64,000 nucleotides of DNA, taken from Gammaproteobacteria bacterium (GTDB lineage: Bacteria; Pseudomonadota; Gammaproteobacteria; Poriferisulfidales; Poriferisulfidaceae). The position numbers and the translations under genes are program-made. The notes under the pieces are model-generated. The model made no database searches and was not told the origin of the DNA. It was given only the letters and a program-made list of their open reading frames with translations. This document shows, piece by piece, positions 45,296 to 55,175 of this stretch (the stretch's first letter is position 1; each line of letters opens with the position of its first letter). The stretch lies in assembly GCA_028819565.1 (NCBI GenBank), contig JAPPLD010000013.1, positions 1-64,000 on the forward strand, written 5' to 3'.

Positions 45296-48200
45296 ATGGA
45301 GTTCGCTTTTCTGTCCGTACGAACCGATCCTCCGACCGTCATTTTCATGCCCGTTTGCTCTTATTCCGGCGGCAAGGCGCTGACCGATCATTCCCGGCAC
45401 AGGCTCAATGTTCGCCTGCAAGCGCATGGTCGCGGGCAGGTTTCCAGCGCGCGTTTCCTGCATTTTGTGGACTGTGAGCGGGACCTCGAACCAACTGAGG
45501 AGGAAATCCTCGCAGGGCTCCTAGACTACGCGCCGGCCGCAGACGAACCGACTCCAGACCCCTCGGTCTTGGTTGTCCCGCGACTTGGCACAATCTCGCC
45601 ATGGTCCAGCAAAGCCACTGAAATTATCCGGAATTGCGGGCTGACTGCCGTTCTGCGAGTGGAGCGGGGAGTCGAATACCGCTTACAGGGAACAGAGGAC
45701 ATTCCTCCGGAGCAGATTGCTCTTCTGCACGACCGGATGACCGAGTCAATCTTGTCTGATGCAGAGCAGTGCAACGAACTTTTCGCACACCCGGAACCTG
45801 CACCGCTTGAAAGGATTTCCTTGGCTTCTAACCCAACCCAAGCCTTGCGTGAGGCTAACCAAGCCTACGGTCTAGCGCTTTCCGAAACCGACATCGAATA
45901 CCTGATCCAGGCCTATCACAAACTTAGGCGTGACCCTACGGATGCCGAGTTGATGATGTTCGGCCAAGTTAATTCTGAGCACTGTCGGCACAAGATCTTC
46001 AATGCACGTTGGACGATCAATGGGAAACCGATGCCGAAGAGCCTGTTCGAGATGATCCGGCATACGCATGCCGTGTCTCCGGATGGGACTCTGTCGGCCT
46101 ACCGCGACAATGCTGCAGTGCTTGATCTCGGCCGTAGCCGCCGTTTTGCGGTTAATCCCAAGACCCGCGCATGGGAGGCCATTGACGACGACTACGGAAT
46201 GGTCATCAAAGTGGAAACTCACAACCACCCGACGGGCATTTCTCCATTTCCAGGTGCTGCGACGGGTAGCGGGGGAGAGATTCGCGATGAAACCGCCTGT
46301 GGCCGGGGTGGGCGCCCGAAGGCGGGCCTATGCGGATTCACGGTGTCGGATCTCAACCTCGACACATGGCCACGGCCTTGGGAGGATCTGTCCCGGGAGC
46401 ACCCGCCTCGCATGGCTCGACCGCTGGACATCATGATCGAAGGGCCGATCGGGGCGGCTTCTTTCAATAACGAATTTGGCCGGCCATGCCTGACCGGGTA
46501 CTTCCGTACTTTAGAAAGCGAGGCACCTACACCTACGGGGCGTAAGACATTCGGCTACCACAAACCGATCATGATTGCGGGAGGCGTCGGCAGCATCCGC
46601 AAGGACCATGTGCAGAAACAGTCAATTCCCGAAGGGGCCTTGATCGTGGTTCTGGGAGGCCCGGCCATGCTGATCGGTTTAGGGGGTGGAGCCGCATCGT
46701 CGCAGCATACGGGAGCGGGAGACGAGGACCTGGATTACGCTTCGGTACAGCGCAGCAATCCTGAAATGCAACGTCGCGCCCAAGAAGTCATTGAACAGTG
46801 CACGGCATGGGGAACAGATAATCCAATTCTGGCTTTGCACGATGTGGGTGCTGGCGGGCTTTCCAATGCCATTCCGGAACTGATTGATGGGGAGCCGGGT
46901 GGTGCAGAGTTGGATTTGCGTGAGATCCCATGTGCAGACAGCGGAATGTCACCACGGGAAATTTGGTGCAATGAGTCACAGGAGCGTTATGTGCTCACGA
47001 TCCGGGCGGAAGCGCTTGAGAGTTTTTCCGAACTGTGCCGTAGGGAACGATGCCCGTTCTCGATAGTTGGGCAGGCGGTCGCTGACGGCCAATTGTGCTT
47101 GAAAGATCCGCATTTCGGAGAGATTGCGGCAGACGTGCCCTTGACGCTTTTGTTCGGGGAATCCTCCAAGATGGATATAGCCGTGCCTTCGATAGATTGG
47201 CCGGATGTGTCGCTGGACCTGAAGGACGTTGAGATCTCGGAGGCGATAGAGTGTGTACTGACACTGCCCTGCGTGGGCTCCAAGTCTTTCCTGATCACGA
47301 TCGGGGATCGCTCGGTAGGGGGCTTGACGGTCCGGGATCAGATGGTTGGGCCTTGGCAGGTTCCGGTTGCGGATGCGGCAGTAACGGCCTGTGATTTCGA
47401 GGGAATCGAGGGAGAAGCCATGGCGATGGGGGAGAGGCCGGCCTTGGCTGTCCATCGCCCAGCGGCTTCCGCGCGCATGGCGGTGGCAGAAGCCCTCACT
47501 AATCTAGCCAGTGTGAAAGTGCTTGACCGGACCCGGATTCGTCTGTCTGCGAATTGGATGGCTGCGGGCTCCGAAGCAGAGGCACTCTACGGACTATATG
47601 AAGCGGTCGAGGCAGTCGGCATGGACTTGTGCCCAAAGCTCGGCATCGCAATCCCGGTTGGCAAGGATTCCTTGTCCATGCAGGCAACCTGGGAAGGCAA
47701 GCAGGTGACTTCTCCGGTCTCGCTGGTTGTTTCGGCGTTTGCCCCGGTGGAAGATGTGCGACGACATGTTACGCCGCAATTGCAGGATATGGCCGATTCA
47801 TGCTTGTTGCTGGTATCCCTGAGTTCCAAACGACGTCTCGGCGGTTCGGCGTTGGCGCAAGTGTACGGTCAGACCGGCTCGGAGACTCCGGACGTGGACA
47901 ATCCATCGCTTCTAGCCGCTTTTTTTGATCAGATTCAGGCGCTACTGGGCGAAGATGCGATTCTGGCCTACCACGATCGCTCAGACGGAGGGCTGCTGGC
48001 TTGCCTTTGTGAATGCGCCTTTGCTGGCCGCATGGGGCTGAAAATAGACTTTCCAGTCGAAGCGGGTGAAGTGTTGGATTACCTGTTTAACGAGGAGATT
48101 GGCGCAGTATTGCAGGTTCGGGATGCACAGGTGCAGGAAATCATGGACCGGCTCAAGGAAGCCGGGCTTACATGCGAATTGATCGGAACCCCGGATACCG

Positions 48201-49198
48201 AGTCGATGCTTCGATTGCGTTGCCAGGGTGAGGAAATCGGAGCCTGGCCATTACCCGAGCTTGAGCAGTTGTGGAGCCGAACCAGCTACGAGATTGCCCG
48301 CCGCCGGGATCATGAGGGATGTGCTCGCAACGAGCATGAAAATAGGAAGAAATGGGGTACTCCGCCACTTTTCTCCAAATTGTCTTATGAAATCGAGGAG
48401 AACCCCGCTGCACCCTATATCCAAGCCAGTACAGCACCCACCGTCGCGATTCTCAGGGAGCAGGGCGTCAACGGACAGTTCGAAATGGCGGCCGCGTTCT
48501 CCCGAGCTGGTTTCGTCTGCAGGGATCTGCACATGAGCGACCTCCAGCAGAACCCGCATCTTCTGGACGATGTCTCGGGCTTGGCTGCCTGTGGCGGATT
48601 CTCGTACGGCGACGTTCTCGGAGCCGGTGGGGGTTGGGCAAAAAATGTCTTGTATCACAAAGACCTAAGGGAGATATTCGAGAAATTCTTCAAGCGTCCA
48701 GAAGTTTTTGCGCTGGGTGTCTGCAATGGCTGCCAGTTGCTTTCCCAAATGAAAGATCTGATCCCGGGTGCGGGGCATTGGCCGCGTTTTGTGCCCAATC
48801 TCAGCGAACAGTTCGAAGCCAGACTGTGCGAAGTAGAGATTTTGGAATCGCCCTCTGTCCTGCTTCAAGGCATGGCCGGCAGCCGCCTCCCGATCGTTGT
48901 CGCGCATGGGGAAGGGCGCATCGATCCACAATACAACATAGCGGACCTAGAAGAGATGGCCTGCCTGCGTTACATCAATGCGAATGGAAAAGCCGCCGCG
49001 GAGGATTACCCCACCAATCCAAACGGTTCGGAAGAGGGCATAACTGCTCTGACTAACGCGGACGGACGCTTCACCATCATGATGCCGCACCCGGAACGGG
49101 TATTCCGCACCCTGCAGCATTCATGGCACCCCTCGGAATGGGGAGAAGATGCCCCCTGGCTGCGTCTTTTTCAGAATGCGCGGGCTTGGGTGGCCTAA
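45296..49198 (+). CDS. purL: Phosphoribosylformylglycinamidine synthase
   Basis: 1300 residues from the ATG at 45296, equal to the long proteobacterial PurL. Domains: N-terminal PurS-like, linker, two AIRS-like halves (VKVETHNHPTGISPFPGAATGSGGEIRDE, then GKDSLSMQATW), and a C-terminal class I glutaminase with GVCNGCQLLSQM (Cys), AHGEGR and MPHPERV. It makes FGAM from FGAR, glutamine and ATP. The frame is open further upstream but that part overlaps ssrA. An ATG at 45347 is an alternative start (1283 residues). Confidence 0.96.
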   Translation: MEFAFLSVRTDPPTVIFMPVCSYSGGKALTDHSRHRLNVRLQAHGRGQVSSARFLHFVDCERDLEPTEEEILAGLLDYAPAADEPTPDPSVLVVPRLGTISPWSSKATEIIRNCGLTAVLRVERGVEYRLQGTEDIPPEQIALLHDRMTESILSDAEQCNELFAHPEPAPLERISLASNPTQALREANQAYGLALSETDIEYLIQAYHKLRRDPTDAELMMFGQVNSEHCRHKIFNARWTINGKPMPKSLFEMIRHTHAVSPDGTLSAYRDNAAVLDLGRSRRFAVNPKTRAWEAIDDDYGMVIKVETHNHPTGISPFPGAATGSGGEIRDETACGRGGRPKAGLCGFTVSDLNLDTWPRPWEDLSREHPPRMARPLDIMIEGPIGAASFNNEFGRPCLTGYFRTLESEAPTPTGRKTFGYHKPIMIAGGVGSIRKDHVQKQSIPEGALIVVLGGPAMLIGLGGGAASSQHTGAGDEDLDYASVQRSNPEMQRRAQEVIEQCTAWGTDNPILALHDVGAGGLSNAIPELIDGEPGGAELDLREIPCADSGMSPREIWCNESQERYVLTIRAEALESFSELCRRERCPFSIVGQAVADGQLCLKDPHFGEIAADVPLTLLFGESSKMDIAVPSIDWPDVSLDLKDVEISEAIECVLTLPCVGSKSFLITIGDRSVGGLTVRDQMVGPWQVPVADAAVTACDFEGIEGEAMAMGERPALAVHRPAASARMAVAEALTNLASVKVLDRTRIRLSANWMAAGSEAEALYGLYEAVEAVGMDLCPKLGIAIPVGKDSLSMQATWEGKQVTSPVSLVVSAFAPVEDVRRHVTPQLQDMADSCLLLVSLSSKRRLGGSALAQVYGQTGSETPDVDNPSLLAAFFDQIQALLGEDAILAYHDRSDGGLLACLCECAFAGRMGLKIDFPVEAGEVLDYLFNEEIGAVLQVRDAQVQEIMDRLKEAGLTCELIGTPDTESMLRLRCQGEEIGAWPLPELEQLWSRTSYEIARRRDHEGCARNEHENRKKWGTPPLFSKLSYEIEENPAAPYIQASTAPTVAILREQGVNGQFEMAAAFSRAGFVCRDLHMSDLQQNPHLLDDVSGLAACGGFSYGDVLGAGGGWAKNVLYHKDLREIFEKFFKRPEVFALGVCNGCQLLSQMKDLIPGAGHWPRFVPNLSEQFEARLCEVEILESPSVLLQGMAGSRLPIVVAHGEGRIDPQYNIADLEEMACLRYINANGKAAAEDYPTNPNGSEEGITALTNADGRFTIMMPHPERVFRTLQHSWHPSEWGEDAPWLRLFQNARAWVA

Positions 49199-49214
49199 AA
49201 AGGCTGATTTCTTG

Positions 49215-49220
49215 TATACT
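49215..49220 (+). promoter_or_regulatory. Possible -10 element of the C1 operon
   Basis: TATACT, 31 bases before the mptG GTG and just after the purL stop. No -35 matching at 16-18 bp is evident. Confidence 0.3.
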
Positions 49221-49250
49221 TTTTCGCCAAACCACTCTCAGGCAGGGTAA

Positions 49251-50252
49251 GTGGATCAAGTAATCCAAGTCGAGGCGCCTGCGCGTCTGCATCTCGGTTT
49301 TCTGGACCTTCATGGCGGTCTTGGTCGGCGTTTCGGCGGAATCGGCGTTAGCCTGAAGGAAATCAGCACTCGTCTTCATTGCTCCCGCAGTACGGAATTC
49401 TCCGCCAAGGGACCCGATTCGGAACGTGCGCTCAAATACGCCCAGCATCTGTTGGGCATGATGGGGCAAGAAGGCGCGGTCAACATTGAAGTCCATCAAG
49501 CGATTCCGCCACATGCGGGACTAGGCTCCGGCACGCAGTTGGCTTTGGCCGTTGGCACTGCTGTTAGCCATTTGTATAAGTTGAATCTAGATCCTTATGA
49601 AATTGCAGAGAAACTTGCCCGAGGCGGACGTTCCGGGATCGGCATTGGCGCATTCGAACAGGGAGGTTTTCTAGTCGACGGCGGGCGGGGAAGCGATGGT
49701 TCGCTTGCCCCGATAATTGCACGGCACCCATTTCCCGAACATTGGCGGATCTTGCTACTGATGGCGCGCAGCAGCCAAGAAGGTCTTTCAGGTGAAGCGG
49801 AACGCCGAGCCTTCGGCGATCTGCCCGAATTCCCCGCTTCAGATGCGGCACATTTGTGTCGTTTGACCTTGATGCACATCTTGCCCTCCCTGCTTGAATC
49901 CAATCTGGAAAGGTTTGCCAAGGGAATTGGCGAGTTGCAGGACAAGATTGGAGACTATTTTGCGCCAGCTCAAGGCGGACGTTTTTTCCACGTAAAAATC
50001 ACTCGCCTCCTGAAGCAGGCCAAACAGCTTGGTTTTCAGGGCGTTGGGCAAAGTTCCTGGGGGCCGACCGGATTTGTCCTGACTGACAGCGAAACCCAAG
50101 CTCATGCACTGGCGAAGAAGCTCCAGCCTATTGATCCGGATCTGGATCTCCGGATCATCGAAGCTTCTAACCACGGGCACCAACTAACTGTTGGCGCTGG
50201 AGCGGGAGAAGAATCGAATCGCCAGAAAAAGAAAACCACTACAAGAACTTGA
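49251..50252 (+). CDS. mptG: Beta-ribofuranosylaminobenzene 5'-phosphate synthase
   Basis: 333 residues, GHMP-kinase fold. VEAPARLHLGFLDLHGGLGRRFGGIGV at the N-terminus and the phosphate loop PPHAGLGSGTQLALAVG are hallmarks of beta-RFAP synthase. It joins 4-hydroxybenzoate or 4-aminobenzoate with PRPP, releasing CO2 and PPi, the first committed step to methanopterin cofactors. In bacteria it marks H4MPT-dependent C1 metabolism. The start is GTG at 49251. It heads the C1 operon. Confidence 0.92.
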   Translation: MDQVIQVEAPARLHLGFLDLHGGLGRRFGGIGVSLKEISTRLHCSRSTEFSAKGPDSERALKYAQHLLGMMGQEGAVNIEVHQAIPPHAGLGSGTQLALAVGTAVSHLYKLNLDPYEIAEKLARGGRSGIGIGAFEQGGFLVDGGRGSDGSLAPIIARHPFPEHWRILLLMARSSQEGLSGEAERRAFGDLPEFPASDAAHLCRLTLMHILPSLLESNLERFAKGIGELQDKIGDYFAPAQGGRFFHVKITRLLKQAKQLGFQGVGQSSWGPTGFVLTDSETQAHALAKKLQPIDPDLDLRIIEASNHGHQLTVGAGAGEESNRQKKKTTTRT

Positions 50253-50265
50253 AAAAAGGAAAATC

Positions 50266-51165
50266 ATGGAAAAGAAATACCTTTTACACATGCTGACCTC
50301 AGCGAAAAACCTAAGTCCGTTTGATGCCAACATGGCATACGATGCGGGCTGGGACGCCTGCATTCCATACATCCAAGTGGAAAGCGACGAAGTTAAAGGC
50401 CTTGTCGAAGATGCGATATTTTCGCGGGGGCCGAGTGGCGTCAAGCGTACCGGCTTGTTTATTGGCGGACGCGACATGCATCAGGCAATGGAAATGCTGG
50501 AGACATGCCAGAAATCCATGGTGCCGCCATTTGTGGTCTCGGCATTTGCCGATCCCAGCGGAGCATTCACAACGGCAGCCGCAATGGTGGCAAAAGTCGA
50601 GAAAGCGTTGCGCGACGGGCATGGAGAGGGACTTTCGGGCCAGCGCATTGTGGCACTTGGCGGAACTGGCCCAGTCGGGTCGGCAGCGGCGGTCATCGCC
50701 GCAAACGCGGGAGCCAGAGTCACCATTCTGGGACGTCAGAAAGAGAAAAGCGACCGTGCAGCCGAACTGTGCAACCAGAAATACGGCGCAGGCTCGGCCG
50801 TTGACGGAGAGGCCAATGACCAACTTGACCAGCTCCTTGGTGAGACTGATGTCGTATTCGCCTCGGCAGCAGCGGGAATCCAGTTAGTATCCAAAGAACA
50901 AATGGCCAATGCGCCCAGGCTAAAAGTGGCGGCCGATGTCAATGCCGTCCCCCCATCCGGCATCCATGGCCTCGGGGTAATGGACGACGGGAGCCCGATC
51001 GAGGATTCCCAGAGCGGGGCGGTCGGCATCGGCGCGCTTGCCATCGGAAATGTGAAGTACCAGACCCAGCATCGGCTGCTCCAGCAGATGCGCGAGATGG
51101 AAGAGCCGGTCTATTTCCATTTCGAACACGCTTTCGAAGTGGCGCGCCAGTGTGCTTCGGAATAG
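50266..51165 (+). CDS. mtdB: NAD(P)-dependent methylenetetrahydromethanopterin dehydrogenase
   Basis: 299 residues. MEKKYLLHMLTSAKNLSPFDANMA at the N-terminus and the Rossmann motif ALGGTGPVGSAAAVIAANAGA are typical of MtdA/MtdB; the H4MPT-specific MtdB is favoured by the neighbours mptG, mch and fae. It oxidises methylene-H4MPT to methenyl-H4MPT. A Shine-Dalgarno AAAGGAAA precedes the ATG at 50266; a longer frame runs back into mptG and is not supported. Confidence 0.93.
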   Translation: MEKKYLLHMLTSAKNLSPFDANMAYDAGWDACIPYIQVESDEVKGLVEDAIFSRGPSGVKRTGLFIGGRDMHQAMEMLETCQKSMVPPFVVSAFADPSGAFTTAAAMVAKVEKALRDGHGEGLSGQRIVALGGTGPVGSAAAVIAANAGARVTILGRQKEKSDRAAELCNQKYGAGSAVDGEANDQLDQLLGETDVVFASAAAGIQLVSKEQMANAPRLKVAADVNAVPPSGIHGLGVMDDGSPIEDSQSGAVGIGALAIGNVKYQTQHRLLQQMREMEEPVYFHFEHAFEVARQCASE

Positions 51166-52321
51166 CAGGAGACTGTTCCTGCTGTCCGCTTCGGTGCGGG
51201 CACATGCCCAAGCGGCTATGCGTTGCCAGCGGCCAGTCGTGGCGATCGACGGGTTTCTCGATGCGGACCTGAATGCCGATGAAATGATCCGGGCGAATCT
51301 GGAAGAAGACCAGTTCTCCTTGGAAATACTGGAAATTGTGTGCCAACGAAGCCAGCCAGACGACCTGTTGGCCTACGGCTCCGGTTTTGAATCGCATCCA
51401 GAGTTCTTGGATCGTTTGCAATCCTGCGTTCGGGTTCTAGGCAATTCACCTAGCACCGTACGTCTGTGCGCCGATCCTGTGCAGTTATCGAACCGTTTGG
51501 AAAAACTTGGAATCTCTGGACCGGAAACCAGAGCTCAACGGCCAAGAGATCTAGAAGGCTGGCTCGTCAAGCAAAAAGGCCGGACGGGAGGATGCCATGT
51601 GCAGCCAGCTTCGCAATGCCAAGGCACTTCGAATTCTTTCTACTGGCAGCGCCAATGCACAGGCAAACCTCATTCCGCGCTTTTTCTCGCAGCCGGAGGA
51701 GTAGCCCATGTCATCGGAATTAGTCAGTTATTGCCTTCGGAAAGAGCAGATGCGCCCTACGCTTGGAGTGGCGCGATCGGCCCGATTCGAGTTTTACCGG
51801 AGGTTTTCGAGCAAGTACAATGGGCATCACGAGTCTTGGCGAGCGATCTTGATCTTCTTGGCCTCTGCGGCATCGATTTCATAGTTGATCCTAAAAAGGA
51901 AGTGCAACTCGTGGATTTGAATCCAAGATTAGTGGCTACTTGCGAGCTTTACGCGGATCGTTTTGTCTCCGATTACATGAGCGCGCATATTGAAACCTGC
52001 CTCACCGGAGACCCGGACGGACACTTGGTTCCTGCCTCAGAACGAGGAGAGGGCGTGCGAGGAGTACAGGTCGTTTATGCTCCACGCCCAATTGCTGGCA
52101 TGACAAATTGGAAGTGGCCGGATGGGGCAGCCGACCTGCCGAATTCCGGAACCAATATCGATGCCGGACAGCCTTTGTGTACCGTACGAGGGCATTACCG
52201 CGACATGGACGAGGCTCGTGCCAGCCTACAGGATCTCAGCCATCAAGTTTTGGCATACCTGCAACTCGATACCCTTCACCCGTTTTCCCCTGGAAGCCCT
52301 GCACATGAAGTTGCCCATTAG
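51152..52321 (+). CDS. ATP-grasp protein of the H4MPT gene set (orf17-like)
   Basis: 389 residues. The ATP-grasp end is visible as LLGLCGIDFIVDPKKEVQLVDLNPRLVATCELYADR. The N-terminal part has VVAIDGFLDADLNADEM. In methylotrophs a gene of this type (orf17 in Methylobacterium) occurs with mtdB, mch, orf5, orf7 and fae and is needed for H4MPT-linked growth; it probably ligates an amino acid or tail group to the cofactor. The start GTG at 51152 overlaps mtdB by 14 bp; an in-frame start further in is possible. Confidence 0.75.
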   Translation: MLRNSRRLFLLSASVRAHAQAAMRCQRPVVAIDGFLDADLNADEMIRANLEEDQFSLEILEIVCQRSQPDDLLAYGSGFESHPEFLDRLQSCVRVLGNSPSTVRLCADPVQLSNRLEKLGISGPETRAQRPRDLEGWLVKQKGRTGGCHVQPASQCQGTSNSFYWQRQCTGKPHSALFLAAGGVAHVIGISQLLPSERADAPYAWSGAIGPIRVLPEVFEQVQWASRVLASDLDLLGLCGIDFIVDPKKEVQLVDLNPRLVATCELYADRFVSDYMSAHIETCLTGDPDGHLVPASERGEGVRGVQVVYAPRPIAGMTNWKWPDGAADLPNSGTNIDAGQPLCTVRGHYRDMDEARASLQDLSHQVLAYLQLDTLHPFSPGSPAHEVAH

Positions 52322-53267
52322 CCTCAACCGTCAGGTTGAACCCCTGGTTCGCTCCCTTTCCGATCAGGCATGGAGTCTGCGCATCGTGGAATCTCCAACG
52401 GAAGAAGGAATCTGGGTGGTGGATGCTGGCATCAATGCGATCGGCGGGATCGAGGCGGGACGCCAGATCGCGGAGATTTGCATGGGGGGTCTGGGGCAGG
52501 CCACACTGACTTATGGCGGGTTGGGGGATTGGCCGCTAACCATACACGTTCACACGCAACACCCGGTTTTGGCCTGTCTGGCGAGCCAATACGCGGGATG
52601 GTCGCTGAGCGACAAGGAAAGCGGCTTTCACGCCTTGGGGTCCGGTCCGGCCCGCAGCATGGCGCAGAAGGAAGAACTGTTCGAGAAGATTGACTACAAG
52701 GACTCCTATATCTACACGGCGCTGGTGCTGGAAGTCGACAAGATTCCGCCACGCGCGGTGCGCGATAAGATCTGCCAGGATTGCGGAGTCGAACCTTTCA
52801 ACCTGACTTTGATCCTGACGCCAACCACAAGCCTCGCTGGGACGGTGCAGGTGGTCGGCCGGGTCCTTGAGGTTGGGCTACACAAAGCGCACGAACTGGG
52901 GTTTGATCTGAGCTGCGTGGTGGATGGCATTGGCAGCGCCCCGGTTCCGCCACTCGATAGTTCCGACATGGTGAAAATGATGGGGCGTACGAACGATGCG
53001 ATCCTGTTCGGCGGGCAGATTAAACTGTTCGTCCAATCCACCGACGAGGAAGCGGAAAGACTCGCGATCGAACTGCCGAGCAGCACGTCCCGTGATTACG
53101 GCAAACCCTTCGCCGAAGTGTTCAAGGATCACGAGTACGATTTCTTCCAAGTCGATCCGATGCTGTTCAGCCCGGCTCGGGTTTTAGTCAATAACATCCG
53201 GACTGGCCACTCCTTTGCCGCTGGCGCAGTCAACCACGAATTGCTGGAGCAATCCTTTAGGGAATGA
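52305..53267 (+). CDS. mch: Methenyltetrahydromethanopterin cyclohydrolase
   Basis: 320 residues. MKLPISLNRQVEPLVRSL at the N-terminus; GINAIGGIEAGRQIAEICMGGLG, VHTQHPVLACLASQYAGW and ALGSGPARSMA are Mch family blocks. It hydrolyses methenyl-H4MPT to formyl-H4MPT, the step after MtdB. The ATG overlaps the upstream ATP-grasp gene by 17 bp, and the stop overlaps the next gene by 4 bp. Confidence 0.95.
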   Translation: MKLPISLNRQVEPLVRSLSDQAWSLRIVESPTEEGIWVVDAGINAIGGIEAGRQIAEICMGGLGQATLTYGGLGDWPLTIHVHTQHPVLACLASQYAGWSLSDKESGFHALGSGPARSMAQKEELFEKIDYKDSYIYTALVLEVDKIPPRAVRDKICQDCGVEPFNLTLILTPTTSLAGTVQVVGRVLEVGLHKAHELGFDLSCVVDGIGSAPVPPLDSSDMVKMMGRTNDAILFGGQIKLFVQSTDEEAERLAIELPSSTSRDYGKPFAEVFKDHEYDFFQVDPMLFSPARVLVNNIRTGHSFAAGAVNHELLEQSFRE

Positions 53268-54175
53268 TCGAACACGGGCGCTACGCCATCGTGACCGATC
53301 AACCTGGCTGGCACGGCCGCCAGCTCCGTCAGGCTTTGGAGGCGAAGGGCCTGGAAAGTGATTTTGTTCGTTTGCAGGAATGCTGCCTGGAAGTACAAAA
53401 CGGCACCCCGAAAATCGGAATCCCCGGTTTTGAAGACCAGTTGCCGTCGGGGGTATTTATCCGTGAGGTACCAGGGGGAAGCCTGGAAGAGGTCATCTTC
53501 TATCTGGACATCCTGCATGCCTTGGAAGCTTCGGGCATCAAGGTCTACAATGACGCCGGCGCGATCGAACGCAGTGTGGATAAGGTTCGCGCCAGTTTCC
53601 TGTTCGCACTTCACAACGTCCCAACACCTCGAACTTTTGCGGTGCGGGACGTTCGGCAGATGCGCGAGTTCCTGGGCAATTGGTTTGAAACCCATCAGCA
53701 CGTGGTGGCGAAACCCATCTTCGGCTCGCAGGGCAAGGGACTGAAGCGTCTGTCACGAGACGACCCGCACCCTGACTACGACCTGTCCCATGGAATCTAC
53801 TATTTGCAGGAATATATCGAGCCGGTCTCAGCTCGCAGTTGTGACTGGCGAATTTTGGTTATTGATGGCCAGGCCACCGCGGCCATGCGCCGAGAAGGTG
53901 AAGGCTGGATCAGCAATATTGCGAATGGAGGACAGGGCCACCCGGCTTCGTTGGAGCCGGAATTGGCCCGATTGGCGGAACGTGCAGTGACGGCAGTGGG
54001 GATGCTGTATGCGGGAGTGGACCTGATGCGCGACCGGCAGGGAGTCGCCTGGGTCACCGAAGTCAACAGCATCCCGGCATGGCGGGGACTTCAGCAGGTC
54101 CATCCGGAAAATATTTCAGATCTTCTGGTCGAAGGGTTCCTGAAGCACTGCCACGGAGGATCCCCGCCGTCCTGA
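53264..54175 (+). CDS. RimK-like ATP-grasp ligase of the H4MPT gene set (orf5-like)
   Basis: 303 residues. The central ATP-grasp core has HVVAKPIFGSQGKGLKRL, YYLQEYIEP and WRILVIDGQATAAMRREG; TEVNSIPAWRGLQQ completes the Mg site. It corresponds to the RimK paralogue called orf5 in methylotroph clusters, likely adding glutamate or another residue to the cofactor side chain, similar to archaeal MptN. The ATG overlaps mch (ATGA). Confidence 0.82.
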   Translation: MIEHGRYAIVTDQPGWHGRQLRQALEAKGLESDFVRLQECCLEVQNGTPKIGIPGFEDQLPSGVFIREVPGGSLEEVIFYLDILHALEASGIKVYNDAGAIERSVDKVRASFLFALHNVPTPRTFAVRDVRQMREFLGNWFETHQHVVAKPIFGSQGKGLKRLSRDDPHPDYDLSHGIYYLQEYIEPVSARSCDWRILVIDGQATAAMRREGEGWISNIANGGQGHPASLEPELARLAERAVTAVGMLYAGVDLMRDRQGVAWVTEVNSIPAWRGLQQVHPENISDLLVEGFLKHCHGGSPPS

Positions 54176-54187
54176 ACAGGCATTCCG

Positions 54188-55123
54188 ATGGCCAAGTACT
54201 TGCGCGCCTACTACGACCCCCCTTGGCGTTTCACCTCGCGGCAGTTCCTGTATGCCTGCCTGCTGGATCTGCAGGCACTGAAACCGGGCAACGTCGGACT
54301 GCATGGGGAAGGCCACGGTAAAACATGCCAGGACTTCCGGCGGAGTGCTCAGGCGGCAGTTGAATTGATTACTCGACCGGACTGGAGTTTGGGTCGGCAA
54401 ATACGCGAAGCGGCCCAGGCTAGCTGGGGCGTGGCAGGCTGCAATACAAATCTCGGGGTCCTACTGCTGACAGCACCACTAGTTTCCGCCTATTACCGGG
54501 AGGATCCTCCGGGCCTGGAGCAGCGCGTGGAGGCGGTCCTGGCGGAAACCACGGTCAATGACGCGCGAGATGTATACCAGGCTATTCAACTGATGCAGCC
54601 AGCGGGCTTGGGGCGGTCATCGCAAGCCGATATTCGCGAGCGACCAAAAATCACTTTGCGGGAGGCCATGGCGCTGGCTGCCGAACGAGACCAAATCGCG
54701 ACACAGTACCGAGACGGATTTCCGATCGTCTTTGCCGAAGCCCGACCGCAATGGGAATCGCTTTGCCTCCAGTGGGGTGATGCGCGGTGGGCGATGACCG
54801 GTGTATTCCTGACTCTTCTCGGACGCTATCCGGACTCTCACATTGCCCGCGTACACGGTGAAGAGGCAGCAAAGTCAGTTAGTGGTAAGATTAAAAGGTT
54901 AGCCGATGAATTTTGCGGGGCTGATGCCCCAGATATTCTTCGGCCTAAGCTCCTGGAACTGGATGCTTCTTGGAAGAGCGCCGGTTTTAGCCCGGGAACC
55001 ACGGCGGACTTGACCCTAGCGGGGGTCCTGGCCGCCCGGCTCGACGGGTGGAGCGACGACAGGGACACGGATGTCCTGTCACAGGGAGATGATTCCCGAA
55101 ACCCATCGGGTGCGTCTGCGTGA
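54188..55123 (+). CDS. CitG-like triphosphoribosyl-dephospho-CoA synthase family protein (orf7-like)
   Basis: 311 residues. Family marks are [19 protein letters not shown] near residue 30 and the Asn-Leu-Gly motif in [15 protein letters not shown]. CitG proper attaches a triphosphoribosyl group to dephospho-CoA; the methylotroph paralogue (orf7) lies next to fae and is thought to serve H4MPT synthesis, with the reaction unproven. It starts 12 bp after the RimK-like gene. Confidence 0.8.
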   Translation: MAKYLRAYYDPPWRFTSRQFLYACLLDLQALKPGNVGLHGEGHGKTCQDFRRSAQAAVELITRPDWSLGRQIREAAQASWGVAGCNTNLGVLLLTAPLVSAYYREDPPGLEQRVEAVLAETTVNDARDVYQAIQLMQPAGLGRSSQADIRERPKITLREAMALAAERDQIATQYRDGFPIVFAEARPQWESLCLQWGDARWAMTGVFLTLLGRYPDSHIARVHGEEAAKSVSGKIKRLADEFCGADAPDILRPKLLELDASWKSAGFSPGTTADLTLAGVLAARLDGWSDDRDTDVLSQGDDSRNPSGASA

Positions 55124-55136
55124 TTTGACGGATCCG

Positions 55137-55150
55137 TTGTTTGCAAACAA
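55137..55150 (+). promoter_or_regulatory. 14-bp palindrome upstream of fae
   Basis: TTGTTTGCAAACAA is a perfect palindrome, 25 bases before the fae ATG in a 52-bp gap. A TTGACG hexamer (55125-55130) lies just upstream, so an extra fae promoter with an operator is possible. Confidence 0.45.
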
Positions 55151-55175
55151 AAACAAAAACTGGAGTAAATCAACA

